Source: Phycisphaerales bacterium
GTDB taxonomy: Bacteria > Planctomycetota > Phycisphaerae > Phycisphaerales > UBA1924
Length of the DNA: 64,000 bases
Reading direction: 5' to 3'
Assembly: GCA_007693785.1 (NCBI GenBank)
Contig: RECY01000033.1
Span: 1-64,000, forward strand
The translations under genes and the position numbers were made by a program. This document shows, piece by piece, positions 50,277 through 59,934 of the stretch. The notes beneath the pieces were generated by a model. That model made no database searches. It was not told the origin of the DNA and was given only the letters and a program-made list of their open reading frames with translations. Position 1 is the first letter of the stretch, and each line of letters begins with the position of its first letter.

Positions 50277-50965
50277 GACCCCGCGCCCTGCGTCGTGGAC
50301 GGGTGGCTGGACGTGAGTCGATCCGTCTTGTCGCGCGAAGGCAAGTCGTCGGCGAAGCACGTCTCGACCTCGACGTCGAAAAGCGCGAGCAGGGCCGCGA
50401 GCTGACGCTCGATCGCCGCCCGCGCCTCGCTCATGTACCGCGGCTCGTTGACCTCGTACAGAATCGCGGCCTGATCGCGCGCCTTGTCCATCAGCTCCCC
50501 CTGACGCGTCGCGTTCATCTGCACCACGTCCAGCAGCCCGAGGATGCGCCCGTCCTGGATGTCGTACGGCGTCACGTCCGTCAGGCGCAGGTCGCCCTGC
50601 ACCGGCGGGAGTGTCAGACGGAAACGACCTTCGCCCAGCTTCTCCACGTGCTCGGCACGCACGCGCGCCAGGTCCACCGCGTACTGCTTCTCAAACGTGA
50701 AGATCATCGCCAGACGCGCCTGGCTGAGCAAGAGCGGCGGCAGCCACGTACACCCACGCGTCGCGGTCGCGATCTCCTTCGCCGCGACCTCCAGCCCCAC
50801 GAGCTTCCCGACGGCGCGCACACGCTCGGCGATCGTCTCGACGCGGACCACCGTCGGCTCGCTCGAACGCCCGGCGCCGCTGAGACGGTTGGTGACCAGC
50901 CAAGCCACCAACGCGCCGACCAGGAAGGTCAGCACCACCAAGATGAGGATCGCCGAAGTGCCCAT
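50273..50965 (-). CDS. DUF4230 membrane-anchored protein
   Basis: 230 aa. N-terminal helix (SAILILVVLTFLVGALVAWLV) anchors the protein; VVRVETIAERVRAVGKLVGLEVA and FTFEKQYAVDLARVRAEHVEKLGEG, then RLTLPPVQGDL, match the DUF4230 family outline of a periplasmic beta-sandwich. Function unknown. Followed by the 72-aa membrane gene that overlaps it by 4 nt. TAGGAT lies 9 nt before ATG and there is no RBS. Confidence 0.75.
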   Translation of the reverse strand: MGTSAILILVVLTFLVGALVAWLVTNRLSGAGRSSEPTVVRVETIAERVRAVGKLVGLEVAAKEIATATRGCTWLPPLLLSQARLAMIFTFEKQYAVDLARVRAEHVEKLGEGRFRLTLPPVQGDLRLTDVTPYDIQDGRILGLLDVVQMNATRQGELMDKARDQAAILYEVNEPRYMSEARAAIERQLAALLALFDVEVETCFADDLPSRDKTDRLTSSHPSTTQGAGS

Positions 50966-51096
50966 AAGCGAGGAATCCTATGTGGTTGGACGCGGGCGGG
51001 TTTGTGCGCCCTCTCGCCGGGGTGGCGTTGGAGCGGATCCCAGGCGCGGGATGGGCCGGCGTGTGACCGTTTGTTGGGATCGTCGGCGGGGTGGTT

Positions 51097-51750
51097 TCAG
51101 CGATCAGCCGGCGGCGCGTCGTCCCGGGCTCGCCCGAGTTCGAACGCCCGCACCAGGTAATGGACCGACGCGCAAAGCAACGCACTGATCAGCAGGACCA
51201 CCACGAGCGCGAACACGGTCTTCCCGACCGCGGCCGCCGCCCCCCCGCCGCCGCTCAATAACCCGCGTCCGGTGTACACCCCGATCGAGATCGCCGCGAG
51301 CAATCCCAAAAGCCCCAAGCCAATACCAAGGGTTTTCCACCCGTTTGGGTGACGCCCCACAACCGCGATCGCGACACAGGCGGTTAGAGCAAAACCCGCC
51401 GCCATGCGGGCGAGGAACCAGGCGTCGGTCAGCACGGCTGCGGGGTTCTGGACCTCGGTTAGGCGTCCGAGCCCGGAGCCGACGACGACGACCCCGATGA
51501 CGCACGCGAGCGCCATCGCGGGCCCCTCGCGGAACCTGTTGAGCCCGACCCCGACGCCGAAGAGGGCGGCGACGAGGATGATCGCCTCGAAGCCGATCCC
51601 GGGCCAGTTCGGATCTCCCTCAAACAAGGCCCCATACACCATCGCCCCGCCGAGCAGGAGGCTGCTGATCGCGACCGCAACCGAGACGGCGAGTGCGACC
51701 AGTCGGAGCGGCTTCGGCATCGGGGGGACTGTGGGGAGAAGCTCGGGCAT
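51097..51750 (-). CDS. Polytopic membrane protein, about six segments, unknown
   Basis: 217 aa from ATG 51750 (an earlier frame start is not supported; Met11 is also possible). Segments: LVALAVSVAVAISSLLLGGA, FEAIILVAALFGVGVGL, ALACVIGVVVVGSGL, MAAGFALTACVAIAVVG, IGLGLLGLLAAISIGVYTG and TVFALVVVLLISALLCASV. No motif recognised. Confidence 0.5.
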   Translation of the reverse strand: MPELLPTVPPMPKPLRLVALAVSVAVAISSLLLGGAMVYGALFEGDPNWPGIGFEAIILVAALFGVGVGLNRFREGPAMALACVIGVVVVGSGLGRLTEVQNPAAVLTDAWFLARMAAGFALTACVAIAVVGRHPNGWKTLGIGLGLLGLLAAISIGVYTGRGLLSGGGGAAAAVGKTVFALVVVLLISALLCASVHYLVRAFELGRARDDAPPADR

Positions 51751-52157
51751 CGTGTGGGGATCCGGAGAAGATGGGCCAGCGGGTGTGCGTGTATCGGTCG
51801 CTCGGCGTGCGGCCTGAGCCCGATCGGATGGTAGGAGCACGCCCGCACCGGGCCCCGGGTTCGCACAACGGCGGATCTGAGTGGCCTGTGGGCCTATCAA
51901 CCCCCCTGTTTTGGAGATCGTGTTCTGGATGGGGGTCCGGATGGCGGGGTTTGTGGATTGAGCCCGGGTTTGGGGCAAGCGAGGGCGTCGGGTGACCGAT
52001 GACCGATGTAGCGAGTTTTGCGCGGGCGATGGCCCGGATGTGGCAAGACTGGCCCGCGGATTGCGGTTCTGGAGCCCGGAGAGGCCGGGGGCCGATCCGT
52101 GTATGGGCCGCGAGAGCGGTCGGCGGGCAGGGACGCCCGCCGGTGAGGAGTGACGGC
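51751..52157. other. Spacer before fliD
   Basis: About 400 bp. No ORF supported; it holds the sigma-54-like site at 52050-52064 and the fliD RBS. Confidence 0.35.
52050..52064 (+). promoter_or_regulatory. Sigma-54-like promoter upstream of fliD
   Basis: TGGCCCG-CGGA-TTGC: GG and GC elements are correctly spaced, with one change (A to C) in the -24 box. Predicted start near 52076, giving an 80-nt leader to fliD. Sigma-54 control of late flagellar genes is well known in other bacteria, so the context supports the call. Confidence 0.6.
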
Positions 52158-55094
52158 ATGGGTATCCAAACGGGCGGCGGCTTGGTCAGCGGGATCCCGA
52201 CGGGGGACCTGATCAACCAGCTCATGCAACTGGAAGCGCGCCCGAAGGTGCTGATGCAGAACCGCATCGTGCAGCTTCAGGCGCAGCAGGCCGCGTTCCT
52301 GGATCTCAACTCGCGCCTCGGCGCGCTGCGGAGCTCGGCCCAGGGGTTCCGCGTCAACAACACCTTCGGCGGGATGAAGGCGACCAGCAGCAACGCGGAC
52401 GCGCTCACCGCGACGGCCCGCTCGGGCGCGGCGGCGGGGACCTATTCGTTCGTCGTGGACCGGATGGTCACCAGCCAGCAGATGCTCAGCCGCGGATTCG
52501 CGAGCAAGGACCAGGCGCTCGGGCTGACGACGTTCTCGGTCGAGAGCGAGAAGGCCCGGATCGAGCGCGACGTCAAGCTTAGCAACCTCAACGGCGGCGC
52601 CGGGGTGGAGCGCGGGCGTTTCTCGATCACGCAGGACGGCGAGACGAAGACGATCGACATCTCCAAAGCCGCGACCATCGGCGAGGTCGTCGCGACGATC
52701 AATCAGAGCGGGATAGACGTCCGCGCGAGCCTGGTCGACGGGAGCCTGCGCCTCGAGACCACCCCGGGCGGGACCGCCTTCACGGTCTCGAACGAGACCG
52801 GCAGCGCGGTCGCGACGAGCCTCGGGATCGCCGGCAACAGCGCCGCCGAAAACGGCGCCGAGGCGATCCAGAGCGGGCGACTCTTCCGCCTGAGCGAGCA
52901 GACCGCGATCAGCACCCTCAACGACGGCAACGGCGTGTTCACCAACGCCAACATCAGCGACACGCGATCGGACTTCCGCGTCAATGTCGGCGGCACGATC
53001 GTCTCGGTCAACATCGGACCCGTTTACAAGCTCGAGCAAGGCGATGACGGGGACGACGGCGAAGGCGGCGGCGGGTTCAAGCAGGTCGAGGGGCCCGCGA
53101 AGACGATCGGGGCCGTCATCGATCGCATCAACCAGGCGCTCGAAGCGGCCGAGATCGATGGCGTGCAGGCCGAGATCAATCCGGACGGCACCGGGCTGCA
53201 GATCCGCGACACCACCGGGGCCGACCGCGAGATCACCACGCTCGCACGCGTCAACGCACGCCCGGGTGAGTCCACGCTCCGCGACCTCGGCTTCGCCGAC
53301 GGCGTCAGCGCCAGCGGCACGCTCGGCGGCTCGCGCGTCATCGGCGGGCTCTCGACCACGCTCGCCCGGAACCTGAACGGCGGGCGCGGCATCTCGGGCG
53401 ACCTGGTCATGGCCGCTCGCGACGGCGTCTCGATGACGATCAACATGAACGGCGCCCAGACGGTCGAAGAGATCATCGACCGGATCAACAGCAACACCGA
53501 CAACGCCGGGCGCCTCGTCGCGTCGGTCAACAGCACGGGCAACGGGCTCCAGATCGTCGATACCACGGGCGCGACGGCGAACAACCTGTTCATCCTCGGC
53601 GAAGCCGCCGAAGCGCTCGGGCTCGCGACGGGCAACGAGGGCGTCGATCGCAACACCGTCAGCGGCAGCGCCCAGCGTGCCTACATCACCAACGCGACCG
53701 CCCTGAGCGAGTTCAACAACGGCAAGGCCCTGAACCCCGGCAAGATCCGCTTCTCCGACGCCACGGGCACCAAGAGCTTCACGCTCGATGTGAACGACAG
53801 CATCCAGACCGTCGGGCAGCTCGTTAACCAGATCAACTCCCTCGCCTCCGGCAACGAGGTGAACATCCTCGCCGAGCTCAACGAGAACGGCGACGGCATC
53901 GTGATCCGCGAGCTCGTCCCCGACGGGGGCACGCCCGGCGGGCTGCGGATCAACGTCGAGGACGAGACCGGGAGCGTCGCCAAGTTGCTCGGCATCGCCG
54001 GACGGTCCAAGGGCACCGACGAGGACAACTTTATCAACGGCTCACTCGAACGCGTCATCGAGTTTGAGGCAACCGACACGCTCGAGCAGGTCGTGCGCAA
54101 GCTCAACGACGCGAAGGCCGGGCTCAGCGTCACCATCATCAACGACGGCGGGAGCGGCAACCCGTTCCGCCTCAGCATCGCCGCGACCCGGAGCGGCGTC
54201 GACGGGCGGTTCCTGCTCGACACCAACGGGTTTGACCTTGGGCTCCAGACCCTCGAAGCCGGGCAAGACGCCCGCGTCTTCTTCGGGTCGTCCGATCCCG
54301 CGAAAGCGATCCTGCTTTCGAGCAGCACCAACACGTTCGACGACGTGATCACCGGCGTCAGCCTCGACCTGCGGAAAGTCAGCGACGACCCGGTAACGGT
54401 GACGGTCGCGGGCGACACCTCCGCGATCGAGACCAACGTTGAAGCGTTCGTCAAAACGTTCAACGACCTGATCGCACGCATCGACACGGTCACGAAGTAC
54501 GACGCGCAGGCGGAGACCAAGGGCGTCCTGCTGGGCGATCAAACCGTGCTGAGCCTGCGCCGGGCGATGTTCAACGCGGTGCAGAGCCCGCCGGACGGGT
54601 TCACGGGGACGTTCAACCGCCTGACGCAGGTCGGCATCCGCGTCGGCGCAGGCGGGAAGCTCGAATTCGACTCCGACCGCTTCCGCCAGGCGCTCGCGGA
54701 GGATCCCGACGCCGTCGAGGCGTTGTTCACGCGTCGCGATATCGCCGACGCCGAGCGACAGACCCAGCTTTTCGATGACGAGGGCAACGTCATCGGCACC
54801 GTGAACAACCCCGATCCGCAGATCAGCTTCAGCGCGCTCGGCATCATCGGCAAGATCGAGGAACTGGCCGACCGCTACGCCTCGGCCGCCGGCGGCGTGC
54901 TCACGCAGAAGCGGGAAACGTTTGACAGCCAGATCAAGCTCCAACGGGATCGGATCGCGGCGTTCGACATCCGCCTGGGCGCCAAGCGGCAGATCCTCGA
55001 AAGCCAGTTTCTCCAAATGGAGCGGGCGATCGCGTCCCTCCAGGGGCAGCAGTCCTCCCTCGCCGGCATCGCCGGGCTGCGCATGGGCTTCTAA
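52158..55094 (+). CDS. fliD: Flagellar hook-associated protein 2 (filament cap), extended
   Basis: 978-aa filament-capping protein that helps flagellin fold at the tip. Residues 1-100 match FliD_N (VSGIPTGDLINQLMQLEARPKV... read as GIPTGDLINQLMQLEARP, then coiled coil), and the C-terminal 150 residues match FliD_C (TFNDLIARIDTVTKYDA, LFDDEG, IGKIEELADRYAS, QRDRIAAFDIRL). Between these lie about five flagellin-IN-type modules (starting near 171, 315, 433, 548 and 640), far more than the usual one or two (FliD is 450-700 aa). ATG 52158 has GAGGAG 9 nt upstream. Gly/Asp-rich insert at about 295. fliS follows. Confidence 0.93.
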   Translation: MGIQTGGGLVSGIPTGDLINQLMQLEARPKVLMQNRIVQLQAQQAAFLDLNSRLGALRSSAQGFRVNNTFGGMKATSSNADALTATARSGAAAGTYSFVVDRMVTSQQMLSRGFASKDQALGLTTFSVESEKARIERDVKLSNLNGGAGVERGRFSITQDGETKTIDISKAATIGEVVATINQSGIDVRASLVDGSLRLETTPGGTAFTVSNETGSAVATSLGIAGNSAAENGAEAIQSGRLFRLSEQTAISTLNDGNGVFTNANISDTRSDFRVNVGGTIVSVNIGPVYKLEQGDDGDDGEGGGGFKQVEGPAKTIGAVIDRINQALEAAEIDGVQAEINPDGTGLQIRDTTGADREITTLARVNARPGESTLRDLGFADGVSASGTLGGSRVIGGLSTTLARNLNGGRGISGDLVMAARDGVSMTINMNGAQTVEEIIDRINSNTDNAGRLVASVNSTGNGLQIVDTTGATANNLFILGEAAEALGLATGNEGVDRNTVSGSAQRAYITNATALSEFNNGKALNPGKIRFSDATGTKSFTLDVNDSIQTVGQLVNQINSLASGNEVNILAELNENGDGIVIRELVPDGGTPGGLRINVEDETGSVAKLLGIAGRSKGTDEDNFINGSLERVIEFEATDTLEQVVRKLNDAKAGLSVTIINDGGSGNPFRLSIAATRSGVDGRFLLDTNGFDLGLQTLEAGQDARVFFGSSDPAKAILLSSSTNTFDDVITGVSLDLRKVSDDPVTVTVAGDTSAIETNVEAFVKTFNDLIARIDTVTKYDAQAETKGVLLGDQTVLSLRRAMFNAVQSPPDGFTGTFNRLTQVGIRVGAGGKLEFDSDRFRQALAEDPDAVEALFTRRDIADAERQTQLFDDEGNVIGTVNNPDPQISFSALGIIGKIEELADRYASAAGGVLTQKRETFDSQIKLQRDRIAAFDIRLGAKRQILESQFLQMERAIASLQGQQSSLAGIAGLRMGF

Positions 55095-55141
55095 AGCAAC
55101 CAATACATTCCAAACGCACGAAGGACCGAAAAGCAACACGC

Positions 55142-55147
55142 TATTCT
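55142..55147 (+). promoter_or_regulatory. -10-like TATTCT upstream of fliS
   Basis: Between fliD and fliS, about 34 nt before the fliS ATG. It would give a short leader; the RBS is not clear. Weak evidence because fliS may be read through from fliD. Confidence 0.3.
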
Positions 55148-55181
55148 CAACACGCCCCGGCATCGGACCGAATCACACACC

Positions 55182-55682
55182 ATGACCAACGGCTCCGCCA
55201 ACGCCTATCTCCGCACCAAAGTCATGACCGCCAGCCCGGAAGAGCTGCGCCTTATGCTGCTCGACGGCGCGATCAAGTTCGCCCGCCAGGGACGCGAGGG
55301 TTTGGAAGCGAAGAACTTCGAGCAGAGCTTCAGCGGGATCAGCCAATGCCGGGCGATCGTGGTCGAGCTCATGACCAGCGTCCGCCCGGAAGTGGATCCG
55401 GAGCTCATCGAGCGGGTGCGCTCGCTCTACACGTATCTCTTCAGCCAGCTCACCGAGGCCGGGCTGGAGAAGAGCCCCAGGATCATGGATCACGTCATCG
55501 AACTGCTCGAGTACGAGCGGGAGACGTGGGTGATGCTGATGGATCAGCTCACCGAGGCGCGCGCACAGGGGCGGGACCCCGTCGCCGAAGCGCGGGCGAG
55601 CCTGGATTCGGCGCAAGCCGCCGCGCCCGCAACGCAAGCCGGTCGTGCCGATCCGCGCCCGCGTCTCAGCGTGCAGGCCTGA
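55182..55682 (+). CDS. fliS: Flagellar secretion chaperone FliS
   Basis: 166-aa cytoplasmic chaperone that binds flagellin's C-terminus before export. NAYLRTKVMTASPEELRLMLLDGAIKFA is the FliS opening (YlrtqvltasPeeLvlmLydGai), then a four-helix bundle (FSGISQCRAIVVELMTS, LYTYLFSQLTEAG). The last about 40 residues are an Ala/Pro/Gln tail outside the family core. It overlaps the mfd gene's end by 17 nt (tail to tail). Confidence 0.92.
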   Translation: MTNGSANAYLRTKVMTASPEELRLMLLDGAIKFARQGREGLEAKNFEQSFSGISQCRAIVVELMTSVRPEVDPELIERVRSLYTYLFSQLTEAGLEKSPRIMDHVIELLEYERETWVMLMDQLTEARAQGRDPVAEARASLDSAQAAAPATQAGRADPRPRLSVQA

Positions 55683-58600
55683 CCGGTTCCGAACGCTCGG
55701 CGAGCACCGCGTTGGCCGGCTCGGCGAGGCGGTGTGTCAGCGTGCGCAGCAGCGACCTCGCCTCCATGTGCTTTGCCGGCGGGCGGAAATAGACCTCGTG
55801 CAACGAATCGTGACTCTTCGGCGGGAGCGCGGTGACGGTGCCCGGGCCGCCGGAAGCGGTGAGCGCGCCGACAACGCCTTTCGGATCATCGCAACGCAGA
55901 ACGACGTCCTGATCGCGAACGCTGATCGCGCGCACGCCGAGCGCGGCGGCGGCGGCTCGCAGGCGTGACACCGCGATCAGCCGCTCCACCGGTTCCGGCG
56001 CTTTCCCGTAGGCACGCACAAGATCATCCTCAAACTTGGCGAGTTCTTCGGGATTTGCAGCCGTTGCGAGGCGGCGGTAGGCCTCCAAGCGGCGTGTCTC
56101 GCTCGGGATGTACGGCTTCGGGATGACACCGCTGATACCGATGTCCACCGTTGTGCGGCTCGGCGGGGTCACCGGCTTCTCACGCTTCAGTTCCCGCACC
56201 GCGTCATCGAGCAGGCGGCAGAACATCTCGTAGCCGACGGCCGCGATATGCCCGGACTGCTCCGCGCCCAGAATGTTCCCCGCGCCGCGGATCTCCAGGT
56301 CCCGCATCGCGATCTTGAACCCCGCGCCGAGCATGCTGAATGTCTCGATCGCCCGCAGGCGCTTCTGCGCAACCTCCGCGACCGGGCGATCCGGCGGGAG
56401 CAGCAGGTAGCAGTACGCCCGGTGCTTGCTCCGCCCCACGCGCCCGCGGAGCTGGTGCAGGTCCGCCAAGCCGTACCGGTCGGCGTCGGTGATGATCATC
56501 GTGTTCGCGGTCGGAATATCGATCCCGCTCTCGATGATCGTCGTCGCGACCAGAATATCCGCCTCGCGACGCATGAACGCCAGCATCACCTCCTCGAGCT
56601 CCTTCGGCGGCATCTGCCCGTGCCCTACCACGATCCGAGCGTCCGGCGCGAGCTTGCGGATATCGTCGGCCACCGTCCGAATCGAATGGACCCGGTTGTG
56701 CACGACGTACACCTGCCCGTCGCGCGAGAGCTCGCGCGCAATCGCACGCTCGATGCGCCTGGGATTGTGCGGAAAAACCTCGGTCACGATCGCGCGCCGG
56801 TCGCCGGGCGGGGTCGTCAGGCTGCTGATGTCGCGCAGCCCGAGCATCGACATGTGCAGCGTCCGCGGGATCGGCGTCGCGCTCAGCGTCAGGACGTCCA
56901 CGGTCATCCGGAGGTGGAGCAAGCGTTCCTTGTGCTCGACGCCGAAGCGCTGCTCCTCGTCGATCACCACCAAGCCGAGATCCGCGAACCGCACGTCTTT
57001 GCTGAGCAGGCGGTGCGTGCCGATGACGACGTCGACCTGGCCTTTGCGCAGAGCCGCGAGTGTCTGGTTCAGCTCGCGCGTGGTTTTGAAGCGGCTCAGG
57101 CTCTCGACGCGGAACGGGTAGCCGGCGAAGCGCGCACGGAACGTGCGTTCGTGCTGCTCGGCGAGCACCGTCGTCGGCACGAGGATCGCGACCTGCTTGC
57201 CGAACTCGCACGCCTTGAACGCGGCCCGGATCGCCAGCTCGGTCTTGCCGAAGCCGACGTCGCCGCAAACGAGGCGGTCCATCGGTCGCGGGGCCTGCAT
57301 GTCTCGCTTGATCTCGCCGAGGGCCGCGAGCTGGTCTTCGGTCTCGTCGTACGGGAACTCGCCCTCGAAGCTGCGCTGCCAGTCGGTGTCGTCGGGGTAC
57401 CGCGTGCCGGGCTGGTGCTCGCGTGCGGCACGCACACGCAGCAGCTCGGCCGCCAGATCGCGCACACTCTCGCCGACGCGTTCCTTCTGGTGCTGCCACT
57501 TTTTCCCGCCGACGGTCGAGAGCGGCGGCTTCCCGCTGAACCCGCCGACGTATTTCTGCACCAGGTCAATCTGCATCGCCGGGACGTGCAGCCGAGAGTT
57601 CCCGGCAAATTCCAGCGTCAGAAACTCTTCCGCCTCCTCGCGAGCCGCCTTGCGCTTCTGCCCGCCGCTGGCGAAACGCGTGTGCATGTCCACGCTCGAC
57701 AGCTTCTTCGGCGTCATCGACGTCAGCCCGATGAACTTCGCGATCCCGTGGTCCTGGTGGACGACGTAATCGCCCGGGCGCAGGTCCAGGAACGTGTCCA
57801 TCGCGCGCGAGCCGCGCATGCGGGCCGCCTTGCGCCGCACCTGGTAGCGGTGCAGCAGCTCGCTCGCGGGCACGACGGCGAACGGGTCGTCAGAATCCGG
57901 CCCGTAGACGAAGCCGCGGTGGACGTGGGCGGTGACAAGCGCCGGCGTGCGCGGGTGCTCGGGCGCGATCTCCGCGAGCATGGCGGTGAGGCGGTCGCGC
58001 TCCGCCTCGCTCTCGCACGCGACGACCACGCGCCGCACGCTCGCAAACTCGATCAGCTCCGCGATCGCCGTCCCCGCGTCGCGATCGAACTGCGGGAGCG
58101 TCTCGACCGGGAACTCCACCCGCTCGTCGGCCGCCGCCCCGCTCGCGCTGAACTGGTTCACCTCCGCGAGCGCGTGCGCACGATCCTGGAGCTTCTTCAG
58201 CACCGCCGGCGGCCCGAAAATCCCCGATGATTCCGTCACACGCTCGTAGTAGCCGCGCCCCTGCTCCACGATCTCCATCGTCTCAGCGAGCACCGCGAGC
58301 GTGCCGCCTGGCAGCAGGTCGAGCGCGCTCACGCCGGCGTCGCCCGGGTGCAGGCGCGTCGTGTCGGCCGCGATCAGTGTCGCGCTCTCGAGCGCGCGGT
58401 CGGAGCCCATCGTGTCCAGGTCGACCGCCGAGAGCTTGTCCAGCTCGTCGCCGAAGAAATCCAGTCGCACCGGCTCGGCGTCCGCGTCGCCCGCGGCCCC
58501 GGGCGGGAAGACATCGATGATCCCGCCGCGGATCGCGAACTCGCCGGGCTCCTCGATCGCATCGACCCGCCGGTAGCCCGCCTCCGCGAGCCAACGCGTC

Positions 58601-59100
58601 AGCTCCCCCGGGTCTAGCCGATCCCCGGGGCGGACGGTCCGCGCGACGCGCCCGAGGTCCTGCGGCGCGTGCACGGCCTGCATCAACGCCGCGATCGGGA
58701 GCAGCAGCACGCACGGCGTCTCTTCCGCCGGGTTGAGCGCAGCGATCGTGCGCACGAACGCGGCCCGCTCCGCGAAGAGGTCGGCCGAGAGCTGCGTCTC
58801 CCCGGGCAGCGTCTCGAGCGCCGGGAGGTGCAGCGTCCGCACGCCCGCGCCCGCGAGCTCGACCGACGCCTCGTCCGCGTCGTCGGTGTGCGCCAGCACG
58901 AGCGCGACGCACCGCTTCGTGCGCACGGCCAGAGCGCCCGCGAGAAAGACCGTGCTCGACCCGACGGCCCCCGTCGACGCGACGCGACGCCCCGCCTCCA
59001 TCGCGCGCGCGATCGACGCCAGCTCGGGCGAAGCGAGCAGGCGGTCCAGCCACGGCGCGGAGGGCGGGTGCGGGGCTCGGATGGGGTGCTTCTTGGGCAT
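55666..59100 (-). CDS. mfd: Transcription-repair coupling factor
   Basis: 1144-aa superfamily-2 translocase that pushes stalled RNA polymerase off damaged DNA and recruits UvrA. The UvrB-like module (about 20-370), RNA-polymerase interaction domain (DLRPGDYVVHQDHGIAKFIGL start) and helicase core (Walker A GDVGFGKTELAIRAAF about 610; DEEQRFGVEHKE about 712; LSATPIPRTLHMSML) are in order. ESGIDIPTANTMIITDADRYGLADLHQLRGRVGRS and the TRG region follow. A C-terminal D7-like domain closes (RRLEAYRRLATAAN). ATG 59100 has GGAG 5 nt upstream. It pairs with the UvrC-like and nfo genes only by theme. Confidence 0.95.
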   Translation of the reverse strand: MPKKHPIRAPHPPSAPWLDRLLASPELASIARAMEAGRRVASTGAVGSSTVFLAGALAVRTKRCVALVLAHTDDADEASVELAGAGVRTLHLPALETLPGETQLSADLFAERAAFVRTIAALNPAEETPCVLLLPIAALMQAVHAPQDLGRVARTVRPGDRLDPGELTRWLAEAGYRRVDAIEEPGEFAIRGGIIDVFPPGAAGDADAEPVRLDFFGDELDKLSAVDLDTMGSDRALESATLIAADTTRLHPGDAGVSALDLLPGGTLAVLAETMEIVEQGRGYYERVTESSGIFGPPAVLKKLQDRAHALAEVNQFSASGAAADERVEFPVETLPQFDRDAGTAIAELIEFASVRRVVVACESEAERDRLTAMLAEIAPEHPRTPALVTAHVHRGFVYGPDSDDPFAVVPASELLHRYQVRRKAARMRGSRAMDTFLDLRPGDYVVHQDHGIAKFIGLTSMTPKKLSSVDMHTRFASGGQKRKAAREEAEEFLTLEFAGNSRLHVPAMQIDLVQKYVGGFSGKPPLSTVGGKKWQHQKERVGESVRDLAAELLRVRAAREHQPGTRYPDDTDWQRSFEGEFPYDETEDQLAALGEIKRDMQAPRPMDRLVCGDVGFGKTELAIRAAFKACEFGKQVAILVPTTVLAEQHERTFRARFAGYPFRVESLSRFKTTRELNQTLAALRKGQVDVVIGTHRLLSKDVRFADLGLVVIDEEQRFGVEHKERLLHLRMTVDVLTLSATPIPRTLHMSMLGLRDISSLTTPPGDRRAIVTEVFPHNPRRIERAIARELSRDGQVYVVHNRVHSIRTVADDIRKLAPDARIVVGHGQMPPKELEEVMLAFMRREADILVATTIIESGIDIPTANTMIITDADRYGLADLHQLRGRVGRSKHRAYCYLLLPPDRPVAEVAQKRLRAIETFSMLGAGFKIAMRDLEIRGAGNILGAEQSGHIAAVGYEMFCRLLDDAVRELKREKPVTPPSRTTVDIGISGVIPKPYIPSETRRLEAYRRLATAANPEELAKFEDDLVRAYGKAPEPVERLIAVSRLRAAAAALGVRAISVRDQDVVLRCDDPKGVVGALTASGGPGTVTALPPKSHDSLHEVYFRPPAKHMEARSLLRTLTHRLAEPANAVLAERSEPVRPAR

Positions 59101-59223
59101 CGGTCTCCGGCGGGCGGCGCGCGCAGGCGCGAGCCGCCCGCGCCGGCGGGCGCTCGGCACGGGTGGCTTTCGGGTATGCGAGGCGTGCGGATGATACGGG
59201 GCTTTGTCGCGCGGGCCGGGGGG

Positions 59224-59856
59224 TCAGGGCTCCACGGTCGCGTGCGCCCGGAGACGCTCCACGGTTCGCGGGCCGATGCCGCGGACACGCTGCAGATCGT
59301 CTACCGAGCGGAACAGGCCCTCGGCGTCGCGTTCCTCCACGATGCGGGCCGCCAGCGTTGGCCCGATCCCGGGCAGGAGCTCCAACTCCTCGGGCGGCGC
59401 GGCGTTCAGGTCGATTTGGCGAGCGATCGAAGAGGCGTCACCCCGATCGGGCGTGGGCTCCCTCGCGATCCGCACCTCGGGCGACGCTTCCGGCGCTCCG
59501 GAGAGCGCCGGATCCGGCACGACCGGCGGCTCGTAGGGGCGCTCCCGCACGGGGCCCCCGCGTGCGAGCGACGGCGTGCCCCCGGGTTCCGTCGGCTCGG
59601 CCGCCTCTCGAGACTCCGCCGCAACAACCACGGGCACCGGCGGCGGCGGGAGGCGTGTCTGCGCGGCCCAATAGAGCCCCACCACGCTCGCCGTCGCCAG
59701 CACGATCAGGATCGGCCACCGCGCGGCGGAGGTGGACCAGTCCCGCTCAGCACGATCGTCCGCTTCGGGTGGAACAGACTGTGCATGCTCGCGTCCCGGG
59801 CTGCTCAACGGCTCGTTCGTCGGCTCGTCGGGCCCGCTCGGTGATCTTGCAGGCAT
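59224..59856 (-). CDS. ComEA-like helix-hairpin-helix DNA-binding protein
   Basis: 210 aa from ATG 59856 with GAGGAGGG 6 nt upstream. A membrane segment (WPILIVLATASVVGLYWA) follows a disordered N-tail. A long Pro/Glu/Ala linker leads to a C-terminal HhH pair: IDLNAAPPEELELLPGIGPTLAARIVEER and FRSVDDLQRVRGIGPRTVERLRAHA. This is the ComEA layout (membrane anchor + HhH) for binding DNA at the cell surface during uptake, but the linker is longer and no other com genes are here; a general membrane DNA-binding role is also possible. Confidence 0.78.
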   Translation of the reverse strand: MPARSPSGPDEPTNEPLSSPGREHAQSVPPEADDRAERDWSTSAARWPILIVLATASVVGLYWAAQTRLPPPPVPVVVAAESREAAEPTEPGGTPSLARGGPVRERPYEPPVVPDPALSGAPEASPEVRIAREPTPDRGDASSIARQIDLNAAPPEELELLPGIGPTLAARIVEERDAEGLFRSVDDLQRVRGIGPRTVERLRAHATVEP

Positions 59857-59934
59857 CGATCCCTCCTCTCTTGTGGGCTTGATACCCGTCGGCGCGATGT
59901 CCTTAACCGTCGCACGGCTCCTCATCAACCCGGC

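Noticed and set aside
52598-53060. Gly/Asp-rich stretch in fliD as a frameshift
   Set aside because: Frame stays open and both flanks belong to FliD; simple insert.
56248-58230. 660-aa plus-strand open frame
   Set aside because: Antisense to mfd; same high-GC artefact.
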